A stretch of 26,270 nucleotides of DNA from an uncultured Eisenbergiella sp. (GCA_948960675.1 CARDPF010000003.1:1-26270), one strand, 5' to 3'; positions 14,466 to 22,198 are shown, counted from the stretch's first letter. Translations and numbers: made by a program. Notes: a model not told the origin generated them from the letters alone.

Positions 14466-14841
14466 AATTCCCCCTCCAGTATTTCATCAAAAAAGACACC
14501 CTCACGGCGATAATTTTTGCAAATATCAAGTCACACTGTCTGCGGCTTGTTGGGGCAATCTTCCCCTGAATACCTGATTTCGACCCATGATAAAGCAGAA
14601 TACGCCCTTCTTCCATTTCCCTGTCCCTTGATAATATATCTATCTTTTCCAGAATCATCTCGTAAACCGGCACACGCAGTTTTTTACACAAATCATAAAT
14701 TTTTGACTGTTGCATTTTGTCCGGAATAGCCCCGCCACTTTCCCAGCCGTTTACGGTTGCTAAAGTAACATTTAACCGCTCCGCAAATGTGTCCTGCTTC
14801 ATATGCATACATAAACGAATCTGCCTGATCAGTTCTTTCAT
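14462..14841 (-). pseudogene. XRE helix-turn-helix protein fused to DUF3990-like toxin domain, internally deleted
   Basis: Residues 1-70 are an XRE/Cro-type helix-turn-helix ('MKQDTFAERLNVTLATVNGWESG'). After a short linker comes 'ILLYHGSKSGIQGKI' and 'SRRQCD', the opening of a DUF3990-like (ART-superfamily) domain. The expected continuation (roughly 100 or more residues) is missing. The sequence jumps to what looks like the family's C-terminal tail, 'ICKNYRREGVFFDEILEG', but in another frame, ending at TGA 14462. As read, the frame instead runs into nonsense to 14416 (141 residues). So an out-of-frame internal deletion seems to have removed the catalytic core at about 14525-14535. A TATAAT box lies at 14894-14899 without a clear -35. 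The HTH half may still be made and bind DNA. Confidence 0.65.
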
Positions 14842-14951
14842 AACGCCCCCAATCCCATAACACCAGCCACATAACCTTGTTATTGATTATATGATTATAC
14901 CACTTTCCTTTTCCCTTTATCACCACATCATACAGCAAACAGTAACCTATC

Positions 14952-14982
14952 GTAACAGTTCAGCTTTCTGCTAAACTGTTAC
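14952..14982. repeat. Palindrome, copy C of the TAACAGTTCAGAC family
   Basis: GTAACAGTTCAGC (14952-14964) and GCTAAACTGTTAC (14970-14982) form a 13-bp stem with one mismatch or wobble and a 5-base loop. It lies between the symporter's 3' end and the promoter of the toxin-like gene. No U-tract follows on either strand, so termination is not obvious. Confidence 0.65.
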
Positions 14983-15027
14983 AACCTATCTATCATTAAG
15001 CCATGGGCTTAGCAAAGCGGCATTGAT

Positions 15028-16548
15028 TCACTCCCAATATTCGCTCTTTGTCCCAATCACCGCAGAAGTAAAGGGCGTACCGTCCTCTTTCTTGTAGTGT
15101 CTGGTGGCCCGCATAATATACCCCTGCCCGATATACAAAAGCGGAATGTTGGCAAACACAATCAAAATATTCCCCAGATCAGAAATCGCCCAGAGGTTGC
15201 CCAGGTCAATTCCAGCAATGGAACAAAAAATCCCAAATGCCGTAATACAGATTCCCAAAATCCGGACTGTGTGGATCCATCCCTTTTTGCGGGTAATGCG
15301 GTTGGCCGCAATCTCCGAAAAGCTGATCATCCCCACCAGACAGGTAAACGCAAACAGGCAAAAGCATACGGTTATGGACAAAGCGATCCCGGTATTCATC
15401 GCCACCCCCGGCGTCAGTTCCTTTGCCGAGGCAAGAAACTTTGGCAGCTTATCCATGGCCATAAAGGCTTCCCCTTCTGCGCCATCCCACAAATGCGCCA
15501 TCACTACCACAAAACCCGTCAGGGTACAAATCACCATGGTATCCAGGAAAACACCGATGGACTGCACTACCCCCTGCTCGCAGGGATGCGCACTGTTTGC
15601 CGCCCCTGCCGCCATGGTGATGGTTCCCTGCCCGGCCTCGTTGGACATCAGTCCCCGCTTTACGCCCTGGGAAAGCACCGTGCCAAACGCTCCGCCAAAT
15701 ACCGCCTGGGGTGTAAACGCGCCGCCAAACACCGCCTTCAAAAAGTAAGGAATCCGGTTCAGGTTTAAAAGAACCAGCACCAATACCGTCACCACATATA
15801 AAACCGCCATGACCGGGACCATTTTGTCCGTGACCCTCGTCACCTTGCGAATCCCGCCAAAGGCTATGTAAGCCGTGACCAAAAGCAGGATAAACGCTGC
15901 CACATAATAGAAAACCGCGTCGCTTTCCAGCTGCCTGCCCGTCATAAGCTGCGCCATCTGCCCGACGGACGATACCACGTTAAAGCCCTGCGCCGGCAGG
16001 CAGCACATGGCATAGACAATAAACATCACCGACAAAAACACGCCCGCCGCACCGCTGTTTTTCAACAGCTTTTTCCCGTAAAACGGAAGGCCGCCGATTA
16101 ATTCGTCCCCCTTTTTTTCTTTAAACAGCTGCGCCAAAACCGCCTCCGCATAAGCCGTCGCCATGCCGAAAAACGCCGAGACCCACATCCAGAATAGCGC
16201 CCCCGGTCCCCCGGCCGTCACGGCTCCCGTGACGCCCAAAATGTTGCCGGGACCGACGCGCATCGCCGAACTTAGGAAAAATGCCGTCAGCGGGGAAAGT
16301 CCCGCCTGTTCGCTCTTTTTCTGCGCCAGAATTTTAAGCCCCTTTTTAAAGTGCGTCACCTGTACGGCCCCGGTCCGCACCGTGAAAAAAATGCCGGAAC
16401 CCACCAGCAAAATGATTGCCAGCGAAAAATTGCCAAGAACGGGAATATTTTTGTACCATGTAAAATTTGTGGGAAAATCCCAGAAAAAATCGGAAACCGG
16501 AATGACAAAATCAAATATGTGATTGATCCCTTCAAAAATCTGCTGCAT
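15028..16548 (-). CDS. Sodium/alanine-glycine symporter, AGCS family
   Basis: An inner-membrane secondary transporter that couples uptake of a small neutral amino acid (alanine, glycine or similar) to sodium. It has 506 residues, slightly longer than the usual 450-490. Hydrophobic segments fit 10-11 membrane helices. Family hallmarks are 'SSAMRVGPGNILGVTGAVTAGGPGALFWMWVSAFFG' (first conserved block) and 'MATAYAEAVLAQLF'. Further on come 'GGAFGTVLSQGVKRGLMSNEAGQGT' and 'VGMISFSEIAANRI'. The GGPGALFWMW and SNEAGQGT stretches are AGCS signatures lining the substrate site. The start has AAAGGAGGGGG about 6 bases upstream. It is transcribed away from an AraC-type regulator across a 184-bp spacer, so that regulator is its likely controller. 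Exact substrate is not predictable. Confidence 0.96.
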   Translation of the reverse strand: MQQIFEGINHIFDFVIPVSDFFWDFPTNFTWYKNIPVLGNFSLAIILLVGSGIFFTVRTGAVQVTHFKKGLKILAQKKSEQAGLSPLTAFFLSSAMRVGPGNILGVTGAVTAGGPGALFWMWVSAFFGMATAYAEAVLAQLFKEKKGDELIGGLPFYGKKLLKNSGAAGVFLSVMFIVYAMCCLPAQGFNVVSSVGQMAQLMTGRQLESDAVFYYVAAFILLLVTAYIAFGGIRKVTRVTDKMVPVMAVLYVVTVLVLVLLNLNRIPYFLKAVFGGAFTPQAVFGGAFGTVLSQGVKRGLMSNEAGQGTITMAAGAANSAHPCEQGVVQSIGVFLDTMVICTLTGFVVVMAHLWDGAEGEAFMAMDKLPKFLASAKELTPGVAMNTGIALSITVCFCLFAFTCLVGMISFSEIAANRITRKKGWIHTVRILGICITAFGIFCSIAGIDLGNLWAISDLGNILIVFANIPLLYIGQGYIMRATRHYKKEDGTPFTSAVIGTKSEYWE

Positions 16549-16619
16549 AAGCCCCCTCCTTTGCCTGCGCTACATTTTCCAAAACCGGCATGCACCGCCA
16601 CACAGTTTGCTGCCGCACA

Positions 16620-16705
16620 GGAATACTGTGCTATATTCCATTTTACACGCCGTTTCCGAAATAAAATACTAAAATAGGGCTGTATTTCTTGCAAATTGTG
16701 CTGTA
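16620..16705. promoter_or_regulatory. Divergent control region with repeated half-sites
   Basis: The 184-bp spacer between the symporter and the AraC gene holds GGAATACTGTGCTATATTCC (16620-16639, 6-bp arms). It also holds two direct copies of A(C/T)TGTGCT(A/G)TA at 16625-16635 and 16695-16705, 70 bp apart. Direct half-sites in a divergent spacer are usual for AraC-type regulators. No convincing sigma-A promoter was found for either gene. Confidence 0.35.
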
Positions 16706-16732
16706 AAATGAAAAATATACGGAGGTATCCCG

Positions 16733-17578
16733 ATGGAATCCAATTATCCCAAAACCGGTTATATCAACAGCGACTTTAGCCTGTTTTATCTGCATGAGAC
16801 TTCCGACAGGGATTTTACGTTTCACTATCACGACTTTCACAAAATCCTGCTGTTTCTGGGCGGCAATGTGGGCTATCGTGTGGAGGGACGGTCTTATGAG
16901 TTGCGCCCCAAAAACATTGTGCTGGTGCGGGCAGGTGAAATCCACCGTCCCGTTTTGCACGACAACCAGCCATACGAACGGCTCATCCTGTATCTGTCCC
17001 CGGATTTTCTTTCGCCCCAACAGCAGGACGGATACGACTTAAACCTGATCTTTGACACAGCAGAGGCCTGTGGAACCAATCTGGTATCCCTTCCCCCTTC
17101 CGTCCAGCCCTACCTGGATGGCCATATCCGGCAGCTGAAGGATTCCCTTGTACCCGGAGGCTACGCCGCTTCCCTGTTCCAAAAAACCGTTGTCCTTACT
17201 TTTTTAATCTGGCTGAACCGCACATTAAAAGACGGCAGCCTCCGTTACCAAAGCGCTGCCGCCCAAAACCCCCTTATTTTACAGGTGCTCGATTACATCA
17301 ACTCCCATCTTACCGCCGACCTCTCCGTGGACACCCTGTCCGGCCTCTGCCACCTGCACCGTTCCTACCTGATGCATCTTTTTAAAGCGCAGACCGGCGT
17401 CACCCTCCTGCACTATGTCACGGAAAAGCGCCTGTTTTGGGCAAAGCAGGCCATCAAAGGCGGCGCACCGGTCACACAGGCCTGTTACCAATGCGGCTTT
17501 TCAGACTACTCCTGCTTTTACAAGGCGTTCCGGGCACGGTTTGGCGTACCGCCAAAGGATGCCCGCAAACTGCCTTGA
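16733..17578 (+). CDS. AraC-family transcriptional regulator with cupin sensor domain
   Basis: A cytoplasmic DNA-binding regulator of 281 residues, the usual AraC length. The N-terminal cupin-like domain (about 20-100) shows 'FHYHDFHKILLFLGGNVGYRVEG' and 'LRPKNIVLVRAGEIHRP', the typical ligand-binding barrel pattern. The C-terminal AraC domain (about 182-280) has the two helix-turn-helix motifs 'LSVDTLSGLCHLHRSYLMHLFKAQTG' and 'PVTQACYQCGFSDYSCFYKAFRARFG', ending in PPKDARK. The ribosome binding site is GGAGG, 8 bases before the ATG. It diverges from the amino acid symporter gene and probably regulates it, sensing the substrate or a product. It converges with the RsiV-like gene, with only 21 bases between stops. 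Confidence 0.94.
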   Translation: MESNYPKTGYINSDFSLFYLHETSDRDFTFHYHDFHKILLFLGGNVGYRVEGRSYELRPKNIVLVRAGEIHRPVLHDNQPYERLILYLSPDFLSPQQQDGYDLNLIFDTAEACGTNLVSLPPSVQPYLDGHIRQLKDSLVPGGYAASLFQKTVVLTFLIWLNRTLKDGSLRYQSAAAQNPLILQVLDYINSHLTADLSVDTLSGLCHLHRSYLMHLFKAQTGVTLLHYVTEKRLFWAKQAIKGGAPVTQACYQCGFSDYSCFYKAFRARFGVPPKDARKLP

Positions 17579-17599
17579 ACACAGGATTCCCAATACTCC

Positions 17600-18556
17600 T
17601 CAGCCAATCCAAAGGGCAGGCGCAATTTCAAACTCCGAAAATCCCATATATCCCGGCGCAATTTCATATTTTTCAAACACAATGACCACATTGCCCTGTC
17701 CGTTTACATAGAACTTTGTGTCCGCCGACACAGTGGTAAAGCCCGGGATATCCGGATCGGCCTCGGCCTCCCCGTCCGGCCCGAAGCCGAAAAATACCTG
17801 GTCTTCATTCTCTGTGATGCGCTGTTTGATTTGTGACAGGATGCTTTCATTACAAATGCGCACATAATCCTCTCCCAAAACCTCCCGCAAGGTCAGGATT
17901 TTATTCTCGGCAAGGTTGAGGTTATAAAAATGCCGTTCCTCCTGCGCGCTCACCCATCCCTTTGCGGTCACAAGCTGCAGCGACAAATAATTACCCTCCT
18001 GATATTTCACCTCATAATCCACGGTAATGTCCATCGTCCGGCCGCCCCACTCTTCTTCGGTTCCGCCTGTCGCAAAAAATGCTTCCTTATATTCCTGAAA
18101 TTCCGTTTTTGCCTGCTCCATATAATCGTCCACGATTTTCTGGATTTCCACATTGATATCTCCCGTAAACCCTGTGGCCGTCTGTCCGTCCACTGCCTGC
18201 TCTGTATGCACCTCTATTTCGGGCACTTCCATATCAATTTCATAATCCCCTTGTGCACCGTGATAGGAGCGCACGGTAAGCACACGCGCCAGGGCGCCGA
18301 TCACCGGCGTCTGGCTCATTTCCATTGCAAACGCCTCGCTGGTATTTAGTCCAACCGTAAAACAAACCAAAACCGCAGCCGCAGCTGCAGCCGTATAACG
18401 TATCATTTTCCCTGCCAACTTCCGGTTCCTCCTTCTTTCATATGCCCTTTTGATTGCCGCCTTGTCCTTTGACACAATCGCCCGGTTCACCACACCGGAA
18501 AGTTCTTCCGGAATTTCGATGGAATCATATACCTTTTTTCCGTCCTCCACTCTCAT
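17600..18556 (-). CDS. Anti-sigma factor, RsiV type (DUF3298 domain)
   Basis: A membrane-anchored inhibitor of the ECF sigma factor encoded just before it, 318 residues. The cytoplasmic N-terminus (1-50) would hold the sigma factor. One membrane helix spans about 54-70 (Ala/Val-rich), preceded by an Arg/Lys cluster. The extracellular part begins with 'AMEMSQTPVIGALARVLTVRSY', very like RsiV, and continues with a PdaC-like region (about 100-205) and a DUF3298 domain ending 'GNVVIVFEKYEIAPGYMGFSEFEI'. In Bacillus subtilis RsiV binds lysozyme and is then cleaved, freeing SigV. The same role is inferred here, not shown. The ATG overlaps the sigma stop (ATGA), so the two are made together. Confidence 0.9.
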   Translation of the reverse strand: MRVEDGKKVYDSIEIPEELSGVVNRAIVSKDKAAIKRAYERRRNRKLAGKMIRYTAAAAAAVLVCFTVGLNTSEAFAMEMSQTPVIGALARVLTVRSYHGAQGDYEIDMEVPEIEVHTEQAVDGQTATGFTGDINVEIQKIVDDYMEQAKTEFQEYKEAFFATGGTEEEWGGRTMDITVDYEVKYQEGNYLSLQLVTAKGWVSAQEERHFYNLNLAENKILTLREVLGEDYVRICNESILSQIKQRITENEDQVFFGFGPDGEAEADPDIPGFTTVSADTKFYVNGQGNVVIVFEKYEIAPGYMGFSEFEIAPALWIG

Positions 18557-19041
18557 GCCAGCACCTCCAATTCCTTTTCCAGTTTATGCAGCGCTCCGTA
18601 CAGCCTTGATTTGACTGTATTTAAGTTGGTTCTTGTAACCTTTGAGATCTGCTTTAACGTCAGGCCCTCATAAAAATGCAGTACCACCACGGTTTTCGAC
18701 GGCTCCCCAAGTTTTTGTACCGCCTCATACACATCCCTGCCTTCCCCAAAAGCTTCTTCCCGGTAAGCCTGTTCCGGGAGTTCCCCGTCCATGCTTACCG
18801 TTTCCCGGCTGTATTTGCGCAGATACTGCAGGGATTCATTGACCACTATCCGGTAAAACCATGTCCTTATGGCGTCCGGGTTTTTCAGCCCATAGCATTT
18901 TTCCAGCCCCCTGCAAATCGCATTCTGCACCACGTCCAGCGCGCTGTCCCGGTCTTTGACGTAACTGTACGCCAGCCGGTAAAACTTTTCCTGGTTTTCC
19001 ACAATGTAGGAAACGGTGCGGTCATAAATATCCTGCCCCAT
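18553..19041 (-). CDS. ECF RNA polymerase sigma factor, SigV-like
   Basis: A cytoplasmic sigma-70 family factor of 162 residues, normal for ECF factors. Region 2 (about 15-80) shows 'FYRLAYSYVKDRDSALDVVQNA' and 'TWFYRIVVNESLQYLRK'. Region 4 (about 108-160) shows 'VVVLHFYEGLTLKQISKVTRTNLNTVKSRLYGALHKLEKEL', the -35-reading helix-turn-helix. The ribosome binding site is AAAGGAG, 8 bases before the ATG. It is paired with the RsiV-type anti-sigma factor, which suggests a cell-envelope (lysozyme) stress response. A self-activating ECF promoter was looked for upstream; CAAACTTTTT is a possible -35, but no CGTC-like -10 is present. Confidence 0.94.
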   Translation of the reverse strand: MGQDIYDRTVSYIVENQEKFYRLAYSYVKDRDSALDVVQNAICRGLEKCYGLKNPDAIRTWFYRIVVNESLQYLRKYSRETVSMDGELPEQAYREEAFGEGRDVYEAVQKLGEPSKTVVVLHFYEGLTLKQISKVTRTNLNTVKSRLYGALHKLEKELEVLA

Positions 19042-19133
19042 GTACTCTGCTCCTTTTCTCTCACTATTTTTCCTTCTTTATCTTACAGATGCCCAAACCG
19101 GCCAAAAAGTTTGCGGACTTTTCAAAAACTTTA

Positions 19134-19162
19134 TTGACTGCCGTGCCCAAAATTAATATAGT
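19134..19162 (+). promoter_or_regulatory. Sigma-A promoter of the TetR gene
   Basis: TTGACT (19134-19139), a 17-bp spacer and TATAGT (19157-19162) make a near-consensus promoter reading toward the TetR gene. Transcription would begin at about 19169, the first base of the palindrome there, leaving a leader of about 90 bases. Confidence 0.8.
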
Positions 19163-19168
19163 ATGAGT

Positions 19169-19198
19169 GTAACGGTTCGGACCCGTCCGAATTGTCAC
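19169..19198 (+). promoter_or_regulatory. Palindromic operator candidate for TetR autorepression (copy D)
   Basis: A 30-bp palindrome has arms GTAACGGTTCGGAC and GTCCGAATTGTCAC (11 of 14 complementary) around a CC centre. It covers the predicted transcription start of the TetR gene, the standard place for a repressor operator. It resembles the TAACAGTTCAGAC family (11 of 13 bases in the left arm). Confidence 0.6.
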
Positions 19199-19257
19199 GC
19201 GCCTATTGCTGTCTGTTCCCTTTTGTACGTTAATCATCAAATATGGAGGTGTTTCCC

Positions 19258-19821
19258 TTGCCGAATTTCACCAAGCAGGCAATCCGCAATTCTTTTATCA
19301 AGCTTTTAAACGCACGGCCCGTCAGCCAAATCACCATCAAAGATATTGTGGAAGACTGCGGCATCAACCGCAATTCCTTTTATTACCATTACCAGGATCT
19401 TCCGACCATGATTGAAGAAATTGTAATGGAGGAAGCCAACACGATTATCCAAGAGCATCCCACGGTGGACTCCCTGGAACAGGGTTTGGATGTGGCCGTC
19501 TCCTTTGCGCTGGCAAACAAACGGGCCGCCCTGCACCTGTACCATTCCGCCAACCGGGATACCTTCGAGCAGCACCTTTGGAAGGTGTGCGAACATGCCG
19601 TATCCACCTATATCACCACGGCGTTTGCCGGCTCCCCCCTAAAGGCGGATGACCAAAACGCCCTTATACGCTATTATAAATGGGTATGCTTTGGAGCCAT
19701 CCTAGACTGGTTAAGCGGGGATATGCGACAGGACATCCGGGCGATTTTTATCCGGATCGGGGAGTTGAAAAAAGGAATGCTCGAAGAGATGGTACGGCGC
19801 AGCGTAACCGGGGAAGTGTAA
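19258..19821 (+). CDS. TetR/AcrR-family transcriptional regulator
   Basis: A DNA-binding regulator, probably a repressor, of 187 residues. The start is TTG at 19258, chosen because GGAGGT lies 7 bases upstream; an in-frame ATG at 19243 overlaps that ribosome binding site. The N-terminal TetR helix-turn-helix (about 5-52) reads 'KQAIRNSFIKLLNARPVSQITIKDIVEDCGINRNSFYYHYQD', with the typical FYYHY end. The rest is a helical ligand-binding and dimer domain (55-187), with 'YYKWVCFGAILDWLSGDM' matching the TetR_C type common in Firmicutes. The promoter carries a palindrome at the start site, suggesting autorepression. The next gene, encoding an HdeD-like protein, has a related site at its promoter and is the likely target. 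Inducer unknown. Confidence 0.93.
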   Translation: MPNFTKQAIRNSFIKLLNARPVSQITIKDIVEDCGINRNSFYYHYQDLPTMIEEIVMEEANTIIQEHPTVDSLEQGLDVAVSFALANKRAALHLYHSANRDTFEQHLWKVCEHAVSTYITTAFAGSPLKADDQNALIRYYKWVCFGAILDWLSGDMRQDIRAIFIRIGELKKGMLEEMVRRSVTGEV

Positions 19822-19904
19822 CATCTTTCTTGTGCATTCGCACGAAAATGTCTGTTTTTACAACAAGGCACAGTATATGACTATTCCTCCAAATACTTGT
19901 TTTT

Positions 19905-19943
19905 GCTATATTGATAACAGTTCAGACACTCTCAAGTATTACC
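19905..19943 (+). promoter_or_regulatory. Extended -10 promoter and operator-like site of the HdeD gene (copy E)
   Basis: TGC-TATATT (19904-19912) is an extended -10 box with no good -35. Immediately after it is an imperfect palindrome: GATAACAGTTCAGAC, one base, then CTCTCAAGTATTACC (10 of 15 complementary). Its left arm shares 14 identical bases with the repeat at 12480-12493. Its position after the -10 matches that of the palindrome at the TetR promoter. Confidence 0.5.
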
Positions 19944-19967
19944 TGTATTGTGTAAGGAGGAATCGCC

Positions 19968-20540
19968 ATGCGTTCTATAAAAGCCATGAAAACCGCTAAA
20001 ATCGGCTACATCGTTTTATCCGTCCTGTTCTGTGTCCTCGGCATTTTACTGATTGTGGTTCCGGAAATGATCCTTCCGGTGATAGCAGGCATTTTCGGAA
20101 CCCTGCTGATTTTATTTGGCGCCGTGAAACTGATCGGCTACTTTTCCAAGGATCTGTTCCGGCTGGCATTCCAGTACGATCTGGCCCTGGGCCTTTTGCT
20201 GATTGCCCTGGGCTTTCTCACAATCGCCAAATCGGAAGACATATTGGTTTTTCTCGGTGTTGTGCTGGGATTGTATATTCTGATGGACGGTCTGCTGAAA
20301 ATACAGATCGCACTGGATTCCCGGATTTTCGGAATCCAGTGGTGGTGGCTGATCTTTGCCGCTGCACTCCTGACCGGGATCATCGGATTTTTCCTGATTT
20401 TCCGCCCGTCCGAAAGCGCCAAAATCCTGATTATGCTGGCCGGTATTTCCCTGCTGGCAGAGGGCATCCTAAATCTTGTCACCGTCCTGACCGCCGTCAG
20501 GATTGTCCGCCACCAGCAGCCGGATGGCGATATTATTTAA
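19968..20540 (+). CDS. HdeD-like membrane protein (DUF308)
   Basis: An integral membrane protein of 190 residues with about six hydrophobic helices arranged as repeated pairs. Examples are 'IGYIVLSVLFCVLGILLIVVPE', 'LPVIAGIFGTLLILFGAVKLIGYF' and 'WWWLIFAAALLTGIIGFFLIFRP'. This repeat of GxxxxxxGxxxxxxP type is the DUF308/HdeD pattern. In enteric bacteria HdeD is linked to acid resistance; in Firmicutes the role is unknown. The start has GGAGG 8 bases upstream. It follows the TetR gene by 146 bases with its own promoter and operator-like site, so it is probably the regulated target. It converges with the anti-sigma gene, 44 bases between stops, with no clear terminator. Confidence 0.9.
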   Translation: MRSIKAMKTAKIGYIVLSVLFCVLGILLIVVPEMILPVIAGIFGTLLILFGAVKLIGYFSKDLFRLAFQYDLALGLLLIALGFLTIAKSEDILVFLGVVLGLYILMDGLLKIQIALDSRIFGIQWWWLIFAAALLTGIIGFFLIFRPSESAKILIMLAGISLLAEGILNLVTVLTAVRIVRHQQPDGDII

Positions 20541-20584
20541 AAGGCCGGATGGGAATTTTGCAGCAGGGCAAACGGCTTTGGAGA

Positions 20585-21514
20585 TCAGGGGGAAACGCTA
20601 AACTCCAGATAGGTATTGCAAATGCCCATTTCCTCCGGCGCATTTTCGATCCGGTAGGATTTTACGATCCGGTAGGTTCCTGACGCAAGATCCCCATACA
20701 TGTCGTGAAAGGATATGGTTTCTTCCCGGCTTTCTCCCTTTTGCACAGGGATTTCGGATGGTTCCCGGCTTTCTGTGGCCTGCGGTTTCACTGTTTCCCA
20801 GCGGCCATCCGACATGCATTCCAATTCGTATCCCTCCTGCAGGAGAATCGTCTGTTCCGTATGATTGGTAAGGACGTATCGCAGGCTTTGTGTGCTGTCC
20901 CCCAACAGCATGGCCGTTACCGGAGCAAAGCCCATCTCCGTTACCTGACAACTCTCCTGCTTTCCCGTGCCCTGTCCGGGCTCACCGGTGTCCTGTCCTT
21001 CCTCCTCTTGCTGCTCCACAAGAGCCGACCTGTCCGAAATTGATTGTTCCTTTTCCGGCAGATCATTCTGTCTGTCTTTTTCCGGCCCTGCATTTTTCTG
21101 ACCGTCGTTTCCGGCCCTTTCTGCGCCGCTTTCATCTGCTGCCTGTGGCATTTGTGACAATACTTCCGGTTCTGCCGGGTTGTCCGACAATGCCGGGGAC
21201 TCTGCAGCATCCTCTGCGCACTCCTCCGCCGCTTCCTGCGGCGACGCACCTGCGGCATCCATGGCGATCCCTTCCGCCTGTTTCTCCCGGTATCCTCCTG
21301 TAAATGGCTGCAGCACCCCCATGCGGTCCAGCATTCCAAACACTCCGATGCAAACCGCCAAGAGGGCGCAGGCTGCCAGCGCGCCCTGCCAACGCAGCAA
21401 AACCGCTTTTTTCTTCCGCCTCCGGCCGGGTGTAATTTCGCCCTTCGCAGCCTCCGCCACCAGCTTATCGTCGATCTGCCCAATCGCCTCCAAAAGCTTC
21501 TCACTCTTTTTCAC
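20585..21514 (-). CDS. Membrane-anchored putative anti-sigma factor with extracellular Ig-like domain
   Basis: A single-pass membrane protein of 309 residues. The cytoplasmic N-terminus (1-40: 'EKLLEAIGQIDDKLVAEAAKG', then RRRKKK) would contact the sigma factor. One membrane helix spans about 42-62. A long acidic, Ala/Glu/Gln-rich flexible linker (70-190) follows. A C-terminal beta-rich domain (about 195-309) contains 'YVLTNHTEQTILLQEGYELECMSDGRWETV' and 'LASGTYRIVKSYRI', the pattern of the bacterial Ig-like domain often seen in lipoproteins of Clostridia. The ATG overlaps the upstream sigma stop (ATGA). Pairing with an ECF sigma factor is the main reason to call it an anti-sigma factor; no ZAS or RsgI-like domain is visible. 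Its signal is unknown. Confidence 0.75.
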   Translation of the reverse strand: MKKSEKLLEAIGQIDDKLVAEAAKGEITPGRRRKKKAVLLRWQGALAACALLAVCIGVFGMLDRMGVLQPFTGGYREKQAEGIAMDAAGASPQEAAEECAEDAAESPALSDNPAEPEVLSQMPQAADESGAERAGNDGQKNAGPEKDRQNDLPEKEQSISDRSALVEQQEEEGQDTGEPGQGTGKQESCQVTEMGFAPVTAMLLGDSTQSLRYVLTNHTEQTILLQEGYELECMSDGRWETVKPQATESREPSEIPVQKGESREETISFHDMYGDLASGTYRIVKSYRIENAPEEMGICNTYLEFSVSP

Positions 21515-22071
21515 AATACCACGCCCTCTTTCTCCAGATGGTCTTTCAGCCTGCCCCGCATCCTAAAAAGCTGGGATTTCACCTTGCTCTCGCTGATACC
21601 AAAGCGCGCCGCAATTTCCTTTACGGAATCCACAAAAAAATAACGGCGCACAAAAATCTTCCTGCTCTCTTCGTCGATCCCGTACAAAAAACGGTCGATG
21701 GACGCGGCAGTCTCTTTTCCCTCGATTTCCTCCTCCACACTCTTAGACGACGGCAGGCACTCCTCCAACTCCAAAAGCAAAAGTTCCACCTCCCCGCTGC
21801 CCCGCTTGCGGGCATGGCTCATCCGGTAACGGCTGATGGAAAGGTTCCTTGTAATTTTACCCAAAAAGGCCGCAAGGAAGTCCGGTCTTTTTGGGGGCAT
21901 GGAATCCCATGCCTTCATCCATGTATCGTTCACGCACTCCTCCGAATCCTCCGGGCTTTTCAAAATATGTAAAGCGATGCTCATGCAGTAATTTCCGTAC
22001 TTTTTATCCGTCTCCACGATTGCATTTTCCCGCCGTGCCCAGTACAGATCAATGATTCTTTCGTCCTCCAT
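21511..22071 (-). CDS. ECF RNA polymerase sigma factor
   Basis: A sigma-70 family factor of 186 residues. Region 2 (about 10-80) shows 'YGNYCMSIALHILKSPEDSEECVNDTWMKAWDSMPP' and 'FLGKITRNLSISRYR'. An acidic linker follows, then region 4 (about 125-182): 'RKIFVRRYFFVDSVKEIAARFGISESKVKSQLFRMRGRLKDHLEKEG'. This is a widespread Firmicutes ECF type usually paired with a membrane-bound regulator, as here. The ribosome binding site is GGGAGG about 7 bases before the ATG. The upstream spacer holds a small hairpin (ACGCAGC/GCTGCGT, 22107-22127 region) but no recognisable promoter. The regulon is unknown. It is distinct from the SigV-like factor at 18553-19041. Confidence 0.93.
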   Translation of the reverse strand: MEDERIIDLYWARRENAIVETDKKYGNYCMSIALHILKSPEDSEECVNDTWMKAWDSMPPKRPDFLAAFLGKITRNLSISRYRMSHARKRGSGEVELLLLELEECLPSSKSVEEEIEGKETAASIDRFLYGIDEESRKIFVRRYFFVDSVKEIAARFGISESKVKSQLFRMRGRLKDHLEKEGVVL

Positions 22072-22198
22072 TGGATTTCCTCCCTTTACCTGTCATGACG
22101 CAGCTTCGGCCGCTGCGTTGCATATTGCCGTCATATTTTTTGTCCCGCCCCACTATATTGTAAGAGACTAAACCGTTTCTATGAAAAAGGAGTGCTTC

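Noticed and set aside
16549..16732. Glycine riboswitch ahead of the AGCS symporter
   Set aside because: The spacer is short and shows none of the conserved glycine-aptamer stretches.
19042..19133. Self-activating ECF promoter upstream of the SigV-like gene
   Set aside because: CAAACTTTTT could be a -35, but no CGTC-like -10 is found at 16-17 bp spacing, so it is not listed as a feature.
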